Shown here: positions 11,518-23,398 of the stretch, piece by piece | Numbering within the stretch: the first letter of the stretch is position 1 | Layout: every line of letters starts with the position of its first letter | Assembly (NCBI GenBank): GCA_003439945.1 | Contig: QVRM01006776.1 | Span: 95,415 to 159,414, forward strand | Direction: 5' to 3' | From: Dermanyssus gallinae | Taxonomy: Eukaryota > Arthropoda > Arachnida > Mesostigmata > Dermanyssidae | Length of the DNA stretch: 64,000 nucleotides | The notes under the pieces: model-generated | What the model was told of the DNA's origin: nothing | Seen by the model: the letters and a program-made list of their open reading frames with translations, nothing else | The model's database searches: none | Position numbers and translations under genes: made by a program

Positions 11518-11660
11518 GCCCGGTGGCGTGGTGAATGCATTCGTCTGCGCCTCGGAACCGGAGGAGACACAAAGGTGCGCGGGTTCGGGCCCCACCGCTG
11601 CACATTTGTATTTATGGGGGTCTGTCTATGAAGTAATGCGAAAAAAAGAAGCCCCGTGAC
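11518..11660 (+). mobile_element. tRNA-like SINE (family A), copy 1
   Basis: Starts GCCCGGTGGCG. It has a tRNA-like layout with an extended arm (CTCGGAACCGGAGGAG) and a box-B-like GGGTTCGGGCCCC at 11581-11593, then CACATTTGTATTTATGGGGG. The same arrangement recurs at 63049-63186 in the same orientation, with the shared part ending at a CCCCGTG block. The long arm suggests an ancestor of the class II (Leu/Ser) tRNA type, which is an inference. No clean target-site duplication was found. Confidence 0.8.
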
Positions 11661-13399
11661 TTTTTTAGTAACTGGAAGTTCCTCTGGAAGTGCCTCCTCT
11701 GGTTCTCCCTTGTCTGCCCTGTTACAATCTGGCAACCCTATCCTGTGCATCGTGGCTAACAGGTTCTACATATTATATGTCTACGAAGACGAGAAAAATG
11801 GCATTCTAAAAAGCAGGTATACTGACAAAAATACACAGAAAACAAAAAGAGCAAATAACAAAATACGGAAAGAGAGAGAAACACTTCTGAAGCGACAATC
11901 AAAGCAATTTCCTGACAAAAAAAAGAGATGCACATTTTCTGACCAAGAAGAGTTTGGCCACGCTGCGCAAACAAAAAATAAGGAGACAATGTGGACCACG
12001 CTTGAAACGATCTACAGGACATTTTTCTGACATAGAAAAAACAAGTGTTTTGTCAACTAACTCGAAGCTACGCTTCATGCAGATTTGGTTTCGGCAGTGC
12101 AGATATTCTAAACGGACCTTTCCCACTTCCCACAGTATAGAATATTTATATACATTATTTTGCATGTTTTTATAAAAGACTGCGTCCGGTTGAAATCCGA
12201 GAGAGAACAACGTGATCATAGTAAAATGGTTTGCTAAACTTGACATCCTCCATGTTAAGCTACTGCCCCCCCTAAGCATAGCAGATACCAAAAATGTATG
12301 GGTGGCTTTCTACTGTCCTACGTACCAGCTTCCGCAAAAATAACTTATGTTTCTGTATATATTAATCCAAGACACACCTGAGATTCTTTATGATGCACGC
12401 TCCTTAGACGGCATGATAATCTAAGCGGTTGCATCTCAGTCAAAAAACTTGGCCAGTTAAGATCTACTGGGCGTAACTGTCTAGGACAGCTAAATTCTTA
12501 AAGTTTAAATGTTTTTATTTTAGCGGTAGCTTGCCGCCGAGGCAATGCTCATGTGGAACGGACGTGGCAAGCGTTTGCAAGGACAATTTCTTAATTGTTA
12601 CGACTCTATTATGGTAGTGAAGACCAACTAAATGTACTTCACGTTTTTATTGACGTGCTCAGCAGCCAGAAGGAGGTCACGGCGAAGATGGCACCAAGAT
12701 AGGCAAGAAAGCTAATTCAACAATCGAGTATGCAGAGAAGAGACCGTCTGATACAACTGGGCGGCGTTAGTACTACATGGGTAGCTCTGCTCAGTCCTGT
12801 CCGTCGTTCAGTTAGCCTCGCTCTCGTTTCTCATTAATATTGCGACAGCCTGTTAGAGCGAAAACGACGTTTACTAAGTGTTACGAGGTTTGGCATATAT
12901 GGTCACCTTCACAAACGTCGCTCCCTTAGTTAGTCAGGTCAGGAAGGACGTCAACGACAGCAGTACAGAGAGATGAATACATACTGTTCCTTTAAGCAAA
13001 AACTGTGCTTTGAGCGCATCTTGTTTTTCACTACATCGTTGCTTTTACTGGCCATCATGGTTGGCTTTATTGAAGAAATGCTTTTCAAAGTACCAGCACT
13101 CTAAGGGACACATAAAGCCCACAAGTTTATGCAATACCAAATATCCTAATTCAGAATCCAAATCGATTTTAAAGTCGGCAAGTAGTGCGCGCAATGCAGT
13201 TCCGCGTGGTTTTGACTGCGATTTCCATTTCCTCTAGCAGCTCCATCTAACATGCAAATAGGGTCGAGCTGCCAGCTTTAGGTACATGCTGCTCTTCAGA
13301 CGGGGTGCCTACGCATTCAAGGAGGGGGATAAGCCGGCATTAGAGAAGGCTGGAAAGCAGGCTATAGATGCAGCTCGTCTTTGTGCTGCCCTTTATGGA
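11661..13399. other. Unassigned sequence
   Basis: No gene assigned. At 13290-13395 a plus-strand peptide AFKEGDKPALEKAGKQAIDA loosely resembles the linker between endonuclease and RT in some LINEs, but it is too short to call. Confidence 0.4.
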
Positions 13400-13416
13400 A
13401 TATATATATATATATA
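13400..13416. repeat. Short (TA)n microsatellite
   Basis: Eight TA units followed by CACACGTATT. Confidence 0.9.
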
Positions 13417-14651
13417 CACACGTATTTATTTGCTCAAAGTGCCTAAGGGTAGAAACCCGAGAGACCCTATCAACTATTGTGGGCATTCGTTTGGCATTAC
13501 TCATAGATAGATGGAATATATAGTGATTTCGTGTATGGCACTTGTTGGAGCGTAGCTGACACAGCCCCCGACACTCATGAAGCGAGCTTCTGCGACATGT
13601 CAGTCATGAAAACACAAAAATCTACACACGTGTGGATAAGAAATTAATGTGTAAGTAAACTATTTTATAAAATAGGGGCCGGTGTTACGTAAACGGCTTC
13701 AGTTACTACGGTAAAGCGGCGTGCGCCCATCTACAACTGTGAGTTCGAAAACGAAGATGGATATAGCGGCAAGCGTGGCTAAAAAATGCAGCGAATAGGG
13801 GTCCCACTAATTAGGCCGTGACTCTGGTAAGGACCATTCAGATGCTTTCGCAAAATACTTTTGACCTACGTTTTGTTAAGCAAACTAACTTGCGATAATC
13901 AAATATAGAAGCCATATTTGCGTATTAGCTGTGAGGCGCCAAGGCAGCAAAAAAATACGTATGAACTATATATATATAATATATATTATATACATATATA
14001 TATCATACCAATATAGAACGTCATCGAATATACTCGAACTCGAATGTTATTCGCCAGCTCTATTTAGCTTTTGTTGTTGATAGCACTCGTTTAGACATCT
14101 CGATAATATTGGGTTATAGGCTGTTTTGGATATGATTAGTGAGGCCACCCACCCATGGGTAGACCATAAAGTTTTCCGTCTCGGCCTTCCGCTTTTTGCC
14201 GTGGCCGGTTTTGTGGGTTCAGGTCAAGCCTGTGCTGCTGGCTAGCAGACATGTCAACGATCTCGATCAGGCAGGTAAATTGGTCGTGTGTAATGTGTGT
14301 GTGTATGTTGTGTATATGGATATAAAGGCGTCATTCATTTATTCATTCATTAGAGCGCACACGAGATAAGCTTTGCCACGTGAGGAAGCTAACGATGTTT
14401 AATGATGTAGCCCGTTTACATCAACTCTAAGATAAACGATAGCCTAAAACCCTTAGTGATGAAAGCGGCGACGGCGGTGCCCGCAGCATAATCGAGATTT
14501 CGCAATTGATCGACCTGGTGTTCGTACGGGAAAAGGGGGGTAACTTATTACATTATAATAATTATTATTATTATTCAATCAGGCTGACAAAATGCGGCAT
14601 GGCAATGGTTGCGATATGATTTGAATCTTTCTGTAGCTGTTTGCCGGAGAT

Positions 14652-14682
<31 letters not shown>

Positions 14683-15004
14683 GTATTATTAAACGCACCT
14701 CGAAATAGGGGAGATCTGCTTACAAAGGTTTTCTTTGCGGTGGCTTCTGCGTATACACTTGCGCCACTACGTGTTGGTATTACGACCTTATTGAAAAAAG
14801 ATTGCAGTCTTTCGCCGTTCTAACAGATTTTATCGAACATTTTGGTATCGTTGTCTTCTAAAAAACTGTAAAATTGAATCACATTCAACCTTCTTAGGGT
14901 TATTATGGCACCTGTATACGACGCGTTTTAAAAATCTGATGTGTTTTGTAAAGATAAGTTTCTTGTCTCCCGCAAGGCCGGTATTCCAAACAGGAGACGC
15001 GTAC
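13417..15004. other. Unassigned sequence with simple repeats
   Basis: Contains an irregular TA tract (13966-14003), a TGTG-rich stretch ending in ATTC repeats (14285-14352), and two ATT arrays at about 14556-14577 and 14650-14692 separated by 75 bp. The ATTC stretch could be the microsatellite tail of a retroelement end, but no body was recognised. No gene seen. Confidence 0.45.
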
Positions 15005-15014
15005 AGTATCACTG

Positions 15015-15172
15015 TTATTTTTTTTTTTTTTCTGGGAGGTTTTGGTATTGCATGATGCACATGCGCCACTAGCAGGCTGCGTGACTAGTGTGAGACTCGC
15101 AAACCCACTAAACCCGGATTCCTCCCCACCCCCCCCCCCCAGGCTCGGTATTACTTTGGCATTACATCGAAA
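15015..15172 (-). mobile_element. Short A-tailed SINE (family D), copy 1
   Basis: A 158-bp insertion flanked by AGTATCACTG at 15005-15014 and 15173-15182. On the minus strand it begins with a G-rich run, contains GGGTTTAGTGGGTTTGCGAG and GTGCATCATGCAATACC, and ends in a poly-A tail (15018-15031 on the plus strand reads poly-T). Copies or parts recur at 25.6, 26.4-26.6, 39.1-39.2 and 46.3 kb. No classical tRNA head is evident, so the origin of the family is open. Confidence 0.8.
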
Positions 15173-15182
15173 AGTATCACTG

Positions 15183-16744
15183 GTAACACAAACTGTTTGT
15201 AGAGACTGACGTAGAGCCTAGCGTCAGAGTACAAACGTCCGCATAATACATTAACTTTCCTAGATTGTAATTTTTTTAGAATTATATCTGGATTGTATGT
15301 ATCTGGATTTCTTTAGAATTATGTCTGGATTGCCTGGATTGTTATTTTTTTAAATTAGATATGTTGAGCTGGACCCGCAGATACAGATTTATCAGCAGAG
15401 TTCAAGACAGCGTTGCTTATTCAGATAGAATTATTCAAAATTAAATTAAACACATTTTTCTGCAGTATAAAAACTAGCGACAAAAAACGGACCAAATTGT
15501 TCTAAGGTATGAAATCATTAATTTTTATACGATACAGTACACACAAAAAGAGGACGCATTGAGTTGAAAATCAGTTGATTCAGATTCTCGCGGCACAAAA
15601 TTGGAGGAGTTATGTGTCTGTTGTTTTAGAACTGTTGCACTTTTAGTGAAATCCAATTTAGAAAGGAAAACTAAACGCAACATATTGCTTGTAACCTAGA
15701 AAAAAGATGTGTCGGAAAACATGTAAAGCTTAGTCAGCAATCGCTGGCGCAATATAGCTATTTTGTCTGACATACTACACAAGACAACGCTGCAGGCTAC
15801 AGAAAAGGCAACTAACAGACTGGTGGCTACACTAAACTTTAAATATATGCGCCCTTAAGTTCGTTTAGCCAAAATCTGATTGGTCTAGCGGGATTTATAT
15901 TCTACTTATATCCCAGGCTCACTCATAACTATGGCCCCTCGCGTGTTGAATAATTTCCTCGAGGTGGCATCTTCTAAGCATCATCTTCTTAGTAGATTTT
16001 CGTCACCCAGACCACGTTGTAAGAGAGGCCATCTCCTCAAGAATAAGCAAAGTGTGGAAACTCCCTCAAGAGGACCCACTTAGCTGTATGCTGTATGCTT
16101 GTTTACGTTACCCCTCATCGATCTTGCATTCTATGCGCGACAGCAGGTCCAGAGGGTGGTGATATCCGTCGACCACACTGTGAATACTCTTTGTTAGCTC
16201 GAAGCTGTCCAACAGCTGGTATTTCTCGGCTGCCGGGTTTCGAGATAGATACACAAAACACAGAGAAAGGAAATGCGTGGTAGAGGTTGGGTGCGTTCGG
16301 CGTTTGTCATATATATATATATATTTATCCCTCACGAAGAATGCGTAAACTTGTTCATCACCTTGAACGTCATTCTATGGTAACGATCTTTACGGCGTAT
16401 AAAATCGGTGAAACCCAGCGTTTCGGCAATGAATGGATACTGTGCACAAACCTGCTAGTACAGTTCATTCTTTATATTTAGGATTGTTTCTTGGCTGGCC
16501 TATGGCCTAATTAATTCACAATGCACGTGAAGCTTGCGCCCTCAGATCATCATTTGTAAAATGGAAAAGAACATAGAATCCTTCACATGGGAGGCGGAAC
16601 CGTTAGGTAAACTTAATGTATTCCATTATATAATCAGGTATTGCTTTTGACAATTGTCACATATTTTTATAGATGACTTACTGGAAAAAATGTGGTTGCA
16701 CATAAGGTCACCGCGGTAGGGAAGCTCCAGTGTCCAACGCTGCC
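15183..16744. other. Unassigned AT-rich sequence
   Basis: No firm gene. The minus strand is open over 16108-16335 with a protein-like stretch (LLDSFELTKSIHSVVDGYHH) that I cannot assign. A short TA tract lies at 16309-16325. A second protein-like minus-strand stretch lies at 16335-16460. Confidence 0.4.
15270..15350. repeat. Local tandem duplication (about 40 bp, diverged)
   Basis: TTTAGAATTAT followed by TCTGGATTG occurs twice in a row, each copy preceded by a T run. Confidence 0.7.
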
Positions 16745-17345
16745 TTAATGAGAAAATTCTAGTCTTCCAGAATTTCTCGTTTTAGATGCAAACATGTTTT
16801 CTTCCTACTCTTAGGACGTTCAAAGATTTGCATGCGGACGAATTTTGTGATGGTAGAATACGAATTCTCTACGATTATGTACACTACGGAGCGCTTCACG
16901 AAGACGGCTTGCTTTAAACGATCGAGCAACCGGCAGTACTTTTCACTGTTCATCGTTTCGTTTCTCTGCGGATATTCATACTACACTACGTTTTTTCAGT
17001 ACCACCAAACATATGTCATAATCATCTTAGCATGAGGGCCTGCTCTTGCAACGGTGTTGGATTTGGTACTATGGTGCTTTGACTATGACTTTGTGCAAGT
17101 TGCCTTAATGTAGACGACCCACTTTGCGGTCAAGTCATCCGATCAAATAGAAATAAATGATGGTCTTAGCCTTTTTTTAGGACGTAGAGTGTATGCGTTG
17201 AGGCAGTGCATCAGCTTGCCTTTGGTGAATCTGTTCGACACCCATACATCGGCACACTTTACGTATTCACTGCGAGTTGGGTATGAGTGACAGGATTCAT
17301 GTGACGCATTCACCAGGTGTGCGATTTTGTCAAGTTCCAAAGTGT
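16745..17345 (-). pseudogene. Mariner-type transposase relic
   Basis: Minus-strand fragments line up in order with a mariner (DD34D) transposase. They are a helix-turn-helix-like ELDKIAHLVNASHES near 17300-17340, then AKWVVYIK (compare DEKWIVY in the family), IMTYVWWY, and NSEKYCRLLDRLKQAV near 16905-16950. The place of the catalytic HDNARPH motif reads VENSYST, so the active site is lost, and several stops interrupt the frame. Terminal inverted repeats were not found. This is an inactive, old copy, different from the mariner relic at 31.7-32.3 kb. Confidence 0.7.
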
Positions 17346-17974
17346 ACTACAACTTATAAGAGCGACTATTTTATCTGTAACAGGCCGCGAAAGGCCTACT
17401 CGTCTTTAGTTGATCTGTAATGTTAAAATCTCCAACTATAAAAGCGATCAATCCACCTCATTGCTGCACGATCGCGCTCGGTTCGAGACCTGCACACAGC
17501 ACAAATTCTCGCCGCTGAGGCATCGCATTTAGTCCGTCGCAGTAGTAAAGAAGCATAATATCTCGCAAATGACTCTTCACAAGTGTTACTGTTTTTCCCT
17601 CATTCACGAAACAACATATATATATAATCGGCCGGATTGGACGGGATGTTTGACTAGCCGCTTAAGGTCCACAAACTTCTGCTGCGGGTACCTCCTATAA
17701 TTTTATTTGACGCGTGCCTCCATATAGCAAAGTTCCCAGCAAATAACAAAAAGCATACTTAAGCCCATGTTCAATAAAAACGGGCACGAAGAGGAAGAAT
17801 CACAACAGCCAACGAGCTACCAGGGGAATATTACTGACCAGTACGATTTACAAAATGCTTAAATCATCGGAAAAATATTATACAATAGCTTTGGAATAGA
17901 TTTAGACGTTTGTGACCACACTCCGAGAAGCACTGCACGCGCTTTACGCAAATCGTTTTATTACAATTCAGTTA
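17346..17974. other. Unassigned sequence
   Basis: No gene or repeat recognised. Confidence 0.5.
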
Positions 17975-18831
17975 CAATTACAATTATATTTATTTCACTC
18001 AGATTGAGTATAATATACAGTTCAAGATGTTTCTTCTCAATACTCTATCTTCTTCACGCTTTCGGAGAGAGAAGTAGTGCAACGATGTTTTGTCCAGCGC
18101 TGTGCATTTCACTGCACTGGTACTTGGCACACCTCTGCAGGCATAACCGGCAGGTGCACAACTCGTACTTCTCGTGAAAGGCTGCGTTTGAACATACTAG
18201 GTAGTGATAACCATGCACTATGTACCTGGTGTATACGTGGCGACTGTCACATGCAGGACCAGACCAAAGGTTCACGGCATTGAAAACGTCCAAACCACCG
18301 ACCTCCCGTCTGGCCCGTTCGACTTTAGCTTCCCATTCAGAAATGAAACATTCGTATGGTACTGTACGCGGCATCTTCAGCCTTAGTCGGATTGTTTCAG
18401 TAGCCGGTGGACAACCTGACATGAAACACACAAAGCGGCTCCTTACTCGAATAGACAAGCAGAGCACTCGCTTCATATATAATGAGAAACACCTCTCAAG
18501 CTGGTTAAAATTCGCCAGTGTGAGGTGGTTCCACACCCTGTCAAGGCCATACATCAGCCCCGGAACAATCTTAAGCATGAAGAGCTTTACTGCTGAGAAA
18601 ACGGACAGTCTTCGGACATTGCCTACTTCCCCGTAAAGAGAGACAAATGCCTTCCGTACTGTTTTGTTTATATGCGCTGTGAACGTCGTTCCCGTATAAT
18701 GAACCCGAAGGCCAAGATACTGGAAAGAGTTAACAAACTCCAATGGTTGGCCGCAGCAACGTATAACGTCTCTGGCAGCCAACCGACTTCCACGCCTGAA
18801 TTTCATGGCTTTGGTCTTCCTGGTGTTTATC
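17975..18831 (-). mobile_element. LINE A, copy A1 (5'-truncated)
   Basis: The 3' end of the LINE that is much more complete at 27.3-30.6 kb (A2). Similarity starts abruptly at 18831 (INTRKTKAMKFRRG on the minus strand) and runs through the RT thumb and C-terminal domain to a short 3' UTR (GAGTGAAATAAA) near 17990. The 250-codon frame 18054-18806 is open. It differs from A2 by scattered substitutions and by a frameshift near 18110, so the C-terminus reads LLSPKA instead of the A2 ending. An ACGATTTG octamer lies close to both ends and may be the target-site duplication. 5' truncation is usual for LINE copies. Confidence 0.9.
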
Positions 18832-19040
18832 GTCAGTTTATCAAATCGTCGTATAATACTTACCAGAATCGATATCGCTTACAGATCTACTTTAATGAGA
18901 CAATAAGACAATGTCAAGAAAACACACTCACAATACCGTTAGACAAAATCAAAGCAATGGGCTCTAGCTACAAAGAAGCCTATGCGTTGCATATTAAGTA
19001 AAACCCGAAGAAAAATACCTACAGTTCGTAAATCAGTTTT

Positions 19041-19042
<2 letters not shown>

Positions 19043-19074
<32 letters not shown>
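19043..19074. repeat. (TA)n microsatellite abutting the Tc1 element
   Basis: Pure TA, directly at the left border of the Tc1 element. Confidence 0.95.
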
Positions 19075-19077
<3 letters not shown>

Positions 19078-19109
19078 GCCGCGACAACAAGATACAGCTA
19101 CCCATTTTT

Positions 19110-19370
19110 GCTACATTACACACATTTATTATAACCAATCGTGTAAAGGCTATAGTGATACATGCTTATAGAAAAACAGGGGAGACTTCCATCGACATTT
19201 GGGGTCTCGGTTTACTTTGAAACACGAGATCTTCACATTTGGCACAGCTACACCGCGAACAAATGGTACAGCCACTAGCAAGATGCATGTCTCAATGAGG
19301 GAATTGAGCGGAATAACAACGTTTGGGCTCATTTCACGGCTCGACGGAAACAAAGGCAAGATCGAGTGCA
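19110..19370 (+). repeat. Left terminal inverted repeat of the Tc1 element
   Basis: Inverted match to 20375-20665, longer than the short terminal repeats of classical Tc1 but seen in other Tc1-like elements. Confidence 0.85.
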
Positions 19371-19384
19371 CCGACCAACTATAC

Positions 19385-20475
19385 TTAATACTCAGTGAGC
19401 TTCCCGTTAACTCGAATAACCTCAAAAATGCGGTTTTGTATAGTATTAAATAAATTTCGGATGACGTCCTGCGAGAGCTCGCCCCAAGCCTTCACAATTG
19501 CTTCTTTTAATTTTCCTGATTGAGAAAGTGTCTTTCGTCGGTGTAAACCTTTTGGGTGAGCCAGTCTCACACATTCTCGATGATATTAAGATCAGCTGAG
19601 ACTGCAGGCCAGCGCAGGACCTCAAAGAGATGTCGTTCGAACCATCTACCGATCAGCCTGGCGGTGTGAATCGGGGCGTCATTGTTAAACTCGTTACCCG
19701 AAAAACGAATTTGGGCTCTCCCATCAGCTCAACACGCGCCGCTCTTTTAATAAATCCCTATAGCGCGTCGAATGACCAGGACTGTCTTAAAACACAATCG
19801 ACAACTTTGTATGAACCCCGACAGCGGCCCAGATCATCACCGAACCGCCACCTGAGTGCCGTTTTGACAAAATTTGTTTTTCCTTGCGCACATTGCGGGA
19901 ATAATAATTAAATCCAACCGGTCCATCAAAGTTGAACTTGTTTCATTCAAACAGAGGTCCATGACATTCTATCATGGACGAAGTCGAAACGAGCTTTCTG
20001 ATGCTCAGTGGTCAATCGTGGTTTTCCCTTGTGTTTTTTTTCGTGATCCAGGGTGTCTTCCTAAGGAGGTTTTTTTGCACATTTCGCACGTTCGTTTGCA
20101 CACCAGCCACCGCCGCAATTGCCCTTACCGAAAGCGCCGAGTTCGACGCTTTCTTCAGAATTGCACGCTTGCCTCGTCTCGAAATAGAATTTGGACACCC
20201 GGAACTCTTTTTACGGCGTAATTTTCACGTAAATTCACGAAGTTGTTTAATACTTGCGGACAACGCCCCAATCGACGGGAAACTTCGCCATTACAGAGGC
20301 TGACGTCCTTATAAGCCTTAATTTGGGCCTTTTTGTTACTCCTGACGCGCCGGCCCAGGCCCATCGTTTTAACACTGAAAAAACTTCCGGTAGGAGGTCT
20401 GCATTTGTTTCCGTCGAGTCGTAAAATAAGCCCAAACGTCACTATTCCGCTTAATTCAGTCGCTAAGACATGCAT
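19385..20475 (-). pseudogene. Tc1-like transposase pseudogene (DD34E type)
   Basis: Landmarks appear in family order on the minus strand. A helix-turn-helix near 20280-20370 reads IKAYKDVSLCNGEVSRRLGR followed by VLNNFVNL. RLTTEHQKARFDFVHDRMSW lies at about 19960-20030. GGGSVMIWA lies at 19812-19856, then NNDAPIHTA with the second catalytic aspartate (about 19660-19690), and WPAVSADLNIIEN with the catalytic glutamate (about 19575-19612). The tryptophan normally following IENV is a stop (TGA). Further stops and frameshifts break the middle and affect the first aspartate region. The protein is dead but clearly assigned. Confidence 0.88.
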
Positions 20476-20665
20476 CTTTCTATTGGCTGTATCATTTTTT
20501 CGCGGCGTTGCGCTGTGTCAAGTGGGGAGATCTCGTGTTTCAGAGTAATCCGAGACCACAAATGTCGGCGAAAGTCTCTGGTGTTACTCTATGAGCATGT
20601 ATCACTATAGTCTTTACACGTTTGGTCATAATAAATGCGTGTAATGTGGCAAAAATAAACAAACA
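20375..20665 (-). repeat. Right terminal inverted repeat of the Tc1 element
   Basis: Inverted partner of 19110-19370. Confidence 0.85.
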
Positions 20666-20703
20666 ATCATTAACAAAAGCACGGGCGATGTATATATAAT
20701 TAA

Positions 20704-20708
<5 letters not shown>

Positions 20709-20763
<55 letters not shown>

Positions 20764-20814
20764 CTGTCAATCAATATATATATATATATATATATATGTT
20801 GATTGACAGCTCTA
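20709..20814. repeat. (TA)n-(GA)n compound microsatellite plus perfect palindrome
   Basis: TA (20709-20742) runs into GA (20743-20762). Then GAGCTGTCAATCAA (20761-20774) and its exact complement TTGATTGACAGCTC (20799-20812) enclose another TA tract, so the whole block can fold into one long hairpin. Confidence 0.9.
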
Positions 20815-20819
20815 TATCT

Positions 20820-21276
20820 CTGCTCCCCCCTAAGGCTATACATTATTTAATAGTATGTTCGATTGATTCATCCTCTAGCCTTTATGCTCGACATTCTGTA
20901 CTTTGCCCCTCCTTATATTTAGCTCTATGTATCCTTGTATCCAACATCCCTGCCCTGGCATCTGCCAATAGCCCACTCGCTCTTGAATGATCGTATACCC
21001 ATTCTACCTCGCTCCTTTCCCGCTTTTCCTTTCCATTCATAGTTGCTAAAGTTGATTTGGAGCCCATCGCCAATTTCCATTTGTCTGTATATGACTTGTT
21101 TACCTTCAATTTCACTATTTTCTGTGATACCCTCGCTCTTGCCCATTGCTGACAATTGTACCCAATCTCCCTAGTTGCAAACTCTACTCTGCGATCCCAC
21201 TTCGTTCTAATCCTAAGTGCCATCTTTACCAGCTGCATCTGTTTAACCCATCTTTTATTTGTGACATTTTCAATCC

Positions 21277-21278
<2 letters not shown>
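20820..21278 (-). pseudogene. LINE C-terminal fragment (I/Jockey/R1-like)
   Basis: The minus-strand frame 20882-21238 (about 118 codons) reads as the C-terminal part of an APE-type LINE ORF2. It has a basic region and then ASGLLADARAGMLDTRIHRA with KYKEGQSTECRACG. In this family an RxGxxxTRxxRxK block followed by a cysteine-rich stretch closes the protein. RT motifs are absent, so only the 3' part was inserted or kept. A TA tract (21279-21309) lies directly at its 5' side. It is not the LINE A, F or RLE family. Confidence 0.65.

Positions 21279-21309
<31 letters not shown>
21279..21309. repeat. (TA)n microsatellite
   Basis: Pure TA at the 5' border of the LINE fragment. Confidence 0.95.
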
Positions 21310-21311
<2 letters not shown>

Positions 21312-23398
21312 AGTAACAGTAACTAACAGCTCGGCTAGCGGGACAAATTCCACTGCCGTAGCAATGCCACTAGGAACTCTCAGCGACCATAAACAAAGTG
21401 AAATACTTGTTTTATAAAGCGCATGGTTGCAACTGCCAAAGAACACGTTAACGACCGCAATTTGCACTCGAGCTTAGCGGAGAGCGAACGGATTAAGCGA
21501 AATAAAACAAGGCAACAAAACACAACGCTATTGTGCAGACTCGAGCCATGGTACGCGTACGATCAGTTTACCTGCGTGAACAGCAACTGATATGCATTCG
21601 ATGAAGATGTTATGTACGCAAGTGTTACTAGGCCGGTTTAATATTGGTAAATACCACATGATCTACAATGATTGGAAGTCATGAAGCAACATCACACATC
21701 CGAACTCGCATTGACTATATAGAATATTTTGCATTGCGCTATGAATTGTGACACACTCATTGGCAAAACTGGCACTGCTATGAACTGTGAAAAAAGTCGA
21801 CTGATGCTTGAAGAATAAACGAGACTATATGTTTAAAGAAATTATGATTTTGTAAACCTTCTTATTTAATTAAAACCGCCTATAATAGATGTCTAGCGCT
21901 GGTCGAGGTTTCTAGAAGTTCACTTGACAGTTCACGAGTAGAATGGCGACCGGCAGCCTTGATGAGTTAAGCAAATATAAGTGACGGCGGTAGACAACAA
22001 CTTCCAGTTGACAAATATTTGTCTGACATCATGAGTCAAACCTATATGCTAGTGACGTGTTTCCCTTGATTAGCTGTCCTGTCTGACGGCTTGTCCAATG
22101 AGGCCGTGGCAGACAGATATCCTTGAGGCTATTGTTGAAAGCATAGCCAATCCTATTCTCCGAAGTTCCAAAAGCTTCCGAGCTGGCGATAAGTGGCCAA
22201 CGGTGAGAGAGAGAGAAACAGATAGTCCCACTCAACGAATCAATAATCACACAATCACAGGCGGCCTACTGCGCCGACTAGAAAGTTTGCGGTCATCACA
22301 GTAAGGAGGAAGATATATTCGGCCAATGCAGTGTCAGCGGGTAAAGTTGTCATACCGCAGGTGGATGGATTGGGCAGCAGAGGGCAACCGTCGACGCTGT
22401 GTGATAGAGGTTTTAGCGTCTGTGGTGAAAACGAGGCTTGACTGACCAGATAAAACCAATTAATCAAGCAGCTCCTAGCTCTGAGACAATGAGCTTTATG
22501 ACAATGTCTTCTTAGGTTCGGTATGATTAGACCATTTCGTAATGGCCTCTGTAAGCGTATCTAGGGGTTCCAGAATCTAACAAGTGATAACCTGTACACT
22601 GTGTTTCAATACTAAAACCTTTTTAGAAGAGAGTTATCGCGTAATCAGTTAGTCCGATAGCTCATGTGGTGGCGGGAAGCCACTTTTGTATGCTAGGGTT
22701 GCCTTTTTACTAATCAAATTATAAGGTCTTTAAATTTGACTTCTGACTACAAAATCAATAAGACTAAGTCACTGCATACTTTCAAACTCCTTACATTGCT
22801 GCATATGTTATGTCATGTCAGCTTACATTGGTAAGATCGCCTATTACTCGATGCATTACAAAGGGGGGGTATTACAGAAGTTTTCTTAATGCGCTTTGTC
22901 AGCCGATGTTAACCGCCGCTCTAGAAATTCTATTGAGCAGCACGAGGAAACATCAAGACTCTTACTCAATTTGTATATATAGAATATTCGATTGAATAGA
23001 CCCATCGTCGGACAACTCTGGGGCAACGGACTATTTCAATACTAGCTCACTGCATCAAAAAGTCCATATTGAGACCATGTCTAGCAGAATGGTGTCGAGA
23101 GCTTGTATAACCTAGTAATTACCAAACAAATAGCCGAATGAAGTATTAATTAACGAACCCAGCATGTGTATTGCAAACCAATATAATTATGCTTTGGTTT
23201 ATGACCAGACAGCAACGAGCGACATGTAGTCGACGAAGGTAAATAACACCGGAGCGTTTTAAATTAGCTTAAGATACAACGATAATTTTTGTAAAGCAAG
23301 CATATTTGGGCAAGAGCAAAAGGCACGCCAGATACTAAACAAATTTTGCTGTGCTGCTTATTAGCCAATACATATGTACCTTTGTGTTTTAGGCAGGC
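21310..23398. other. Unassigned sequence
   Basis: Two kilobases without a recognisable gene, repeat family or RNA gene. Short ORFs at 22029-22470 on both strands have no family resemblance. Confidence 0.5.

Larger units (their letters stand above)
19075..20700 (-). mobile_element. Tc1-like DNA transposon with long terminal inverted repeats
   Basis: About 1.6 kb, the usual Tc1 size. The left segment 19110-19370 and the right segment 20375-20665 are inverted copies of each other. Both carry TGTAAAG.CTATAGTGATACATGC, AACACGAGATCT and TTTGGGCT.ATTT, with moderate divergence. A broken transposase lies between them on the minus strand. (TA)n tracts lie immediately outside both ends (19043-19074 and 20709-20742), which fits the TA target of this superfamily and suggests insertion into a TA array. 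Confidence 0.88.

Noticed and set aside
13286..13400. LINE linker-like peptide AFKEGDKPALEKAG
   Set aside because: Too short and no neighbouring endonuclease or RT motif.
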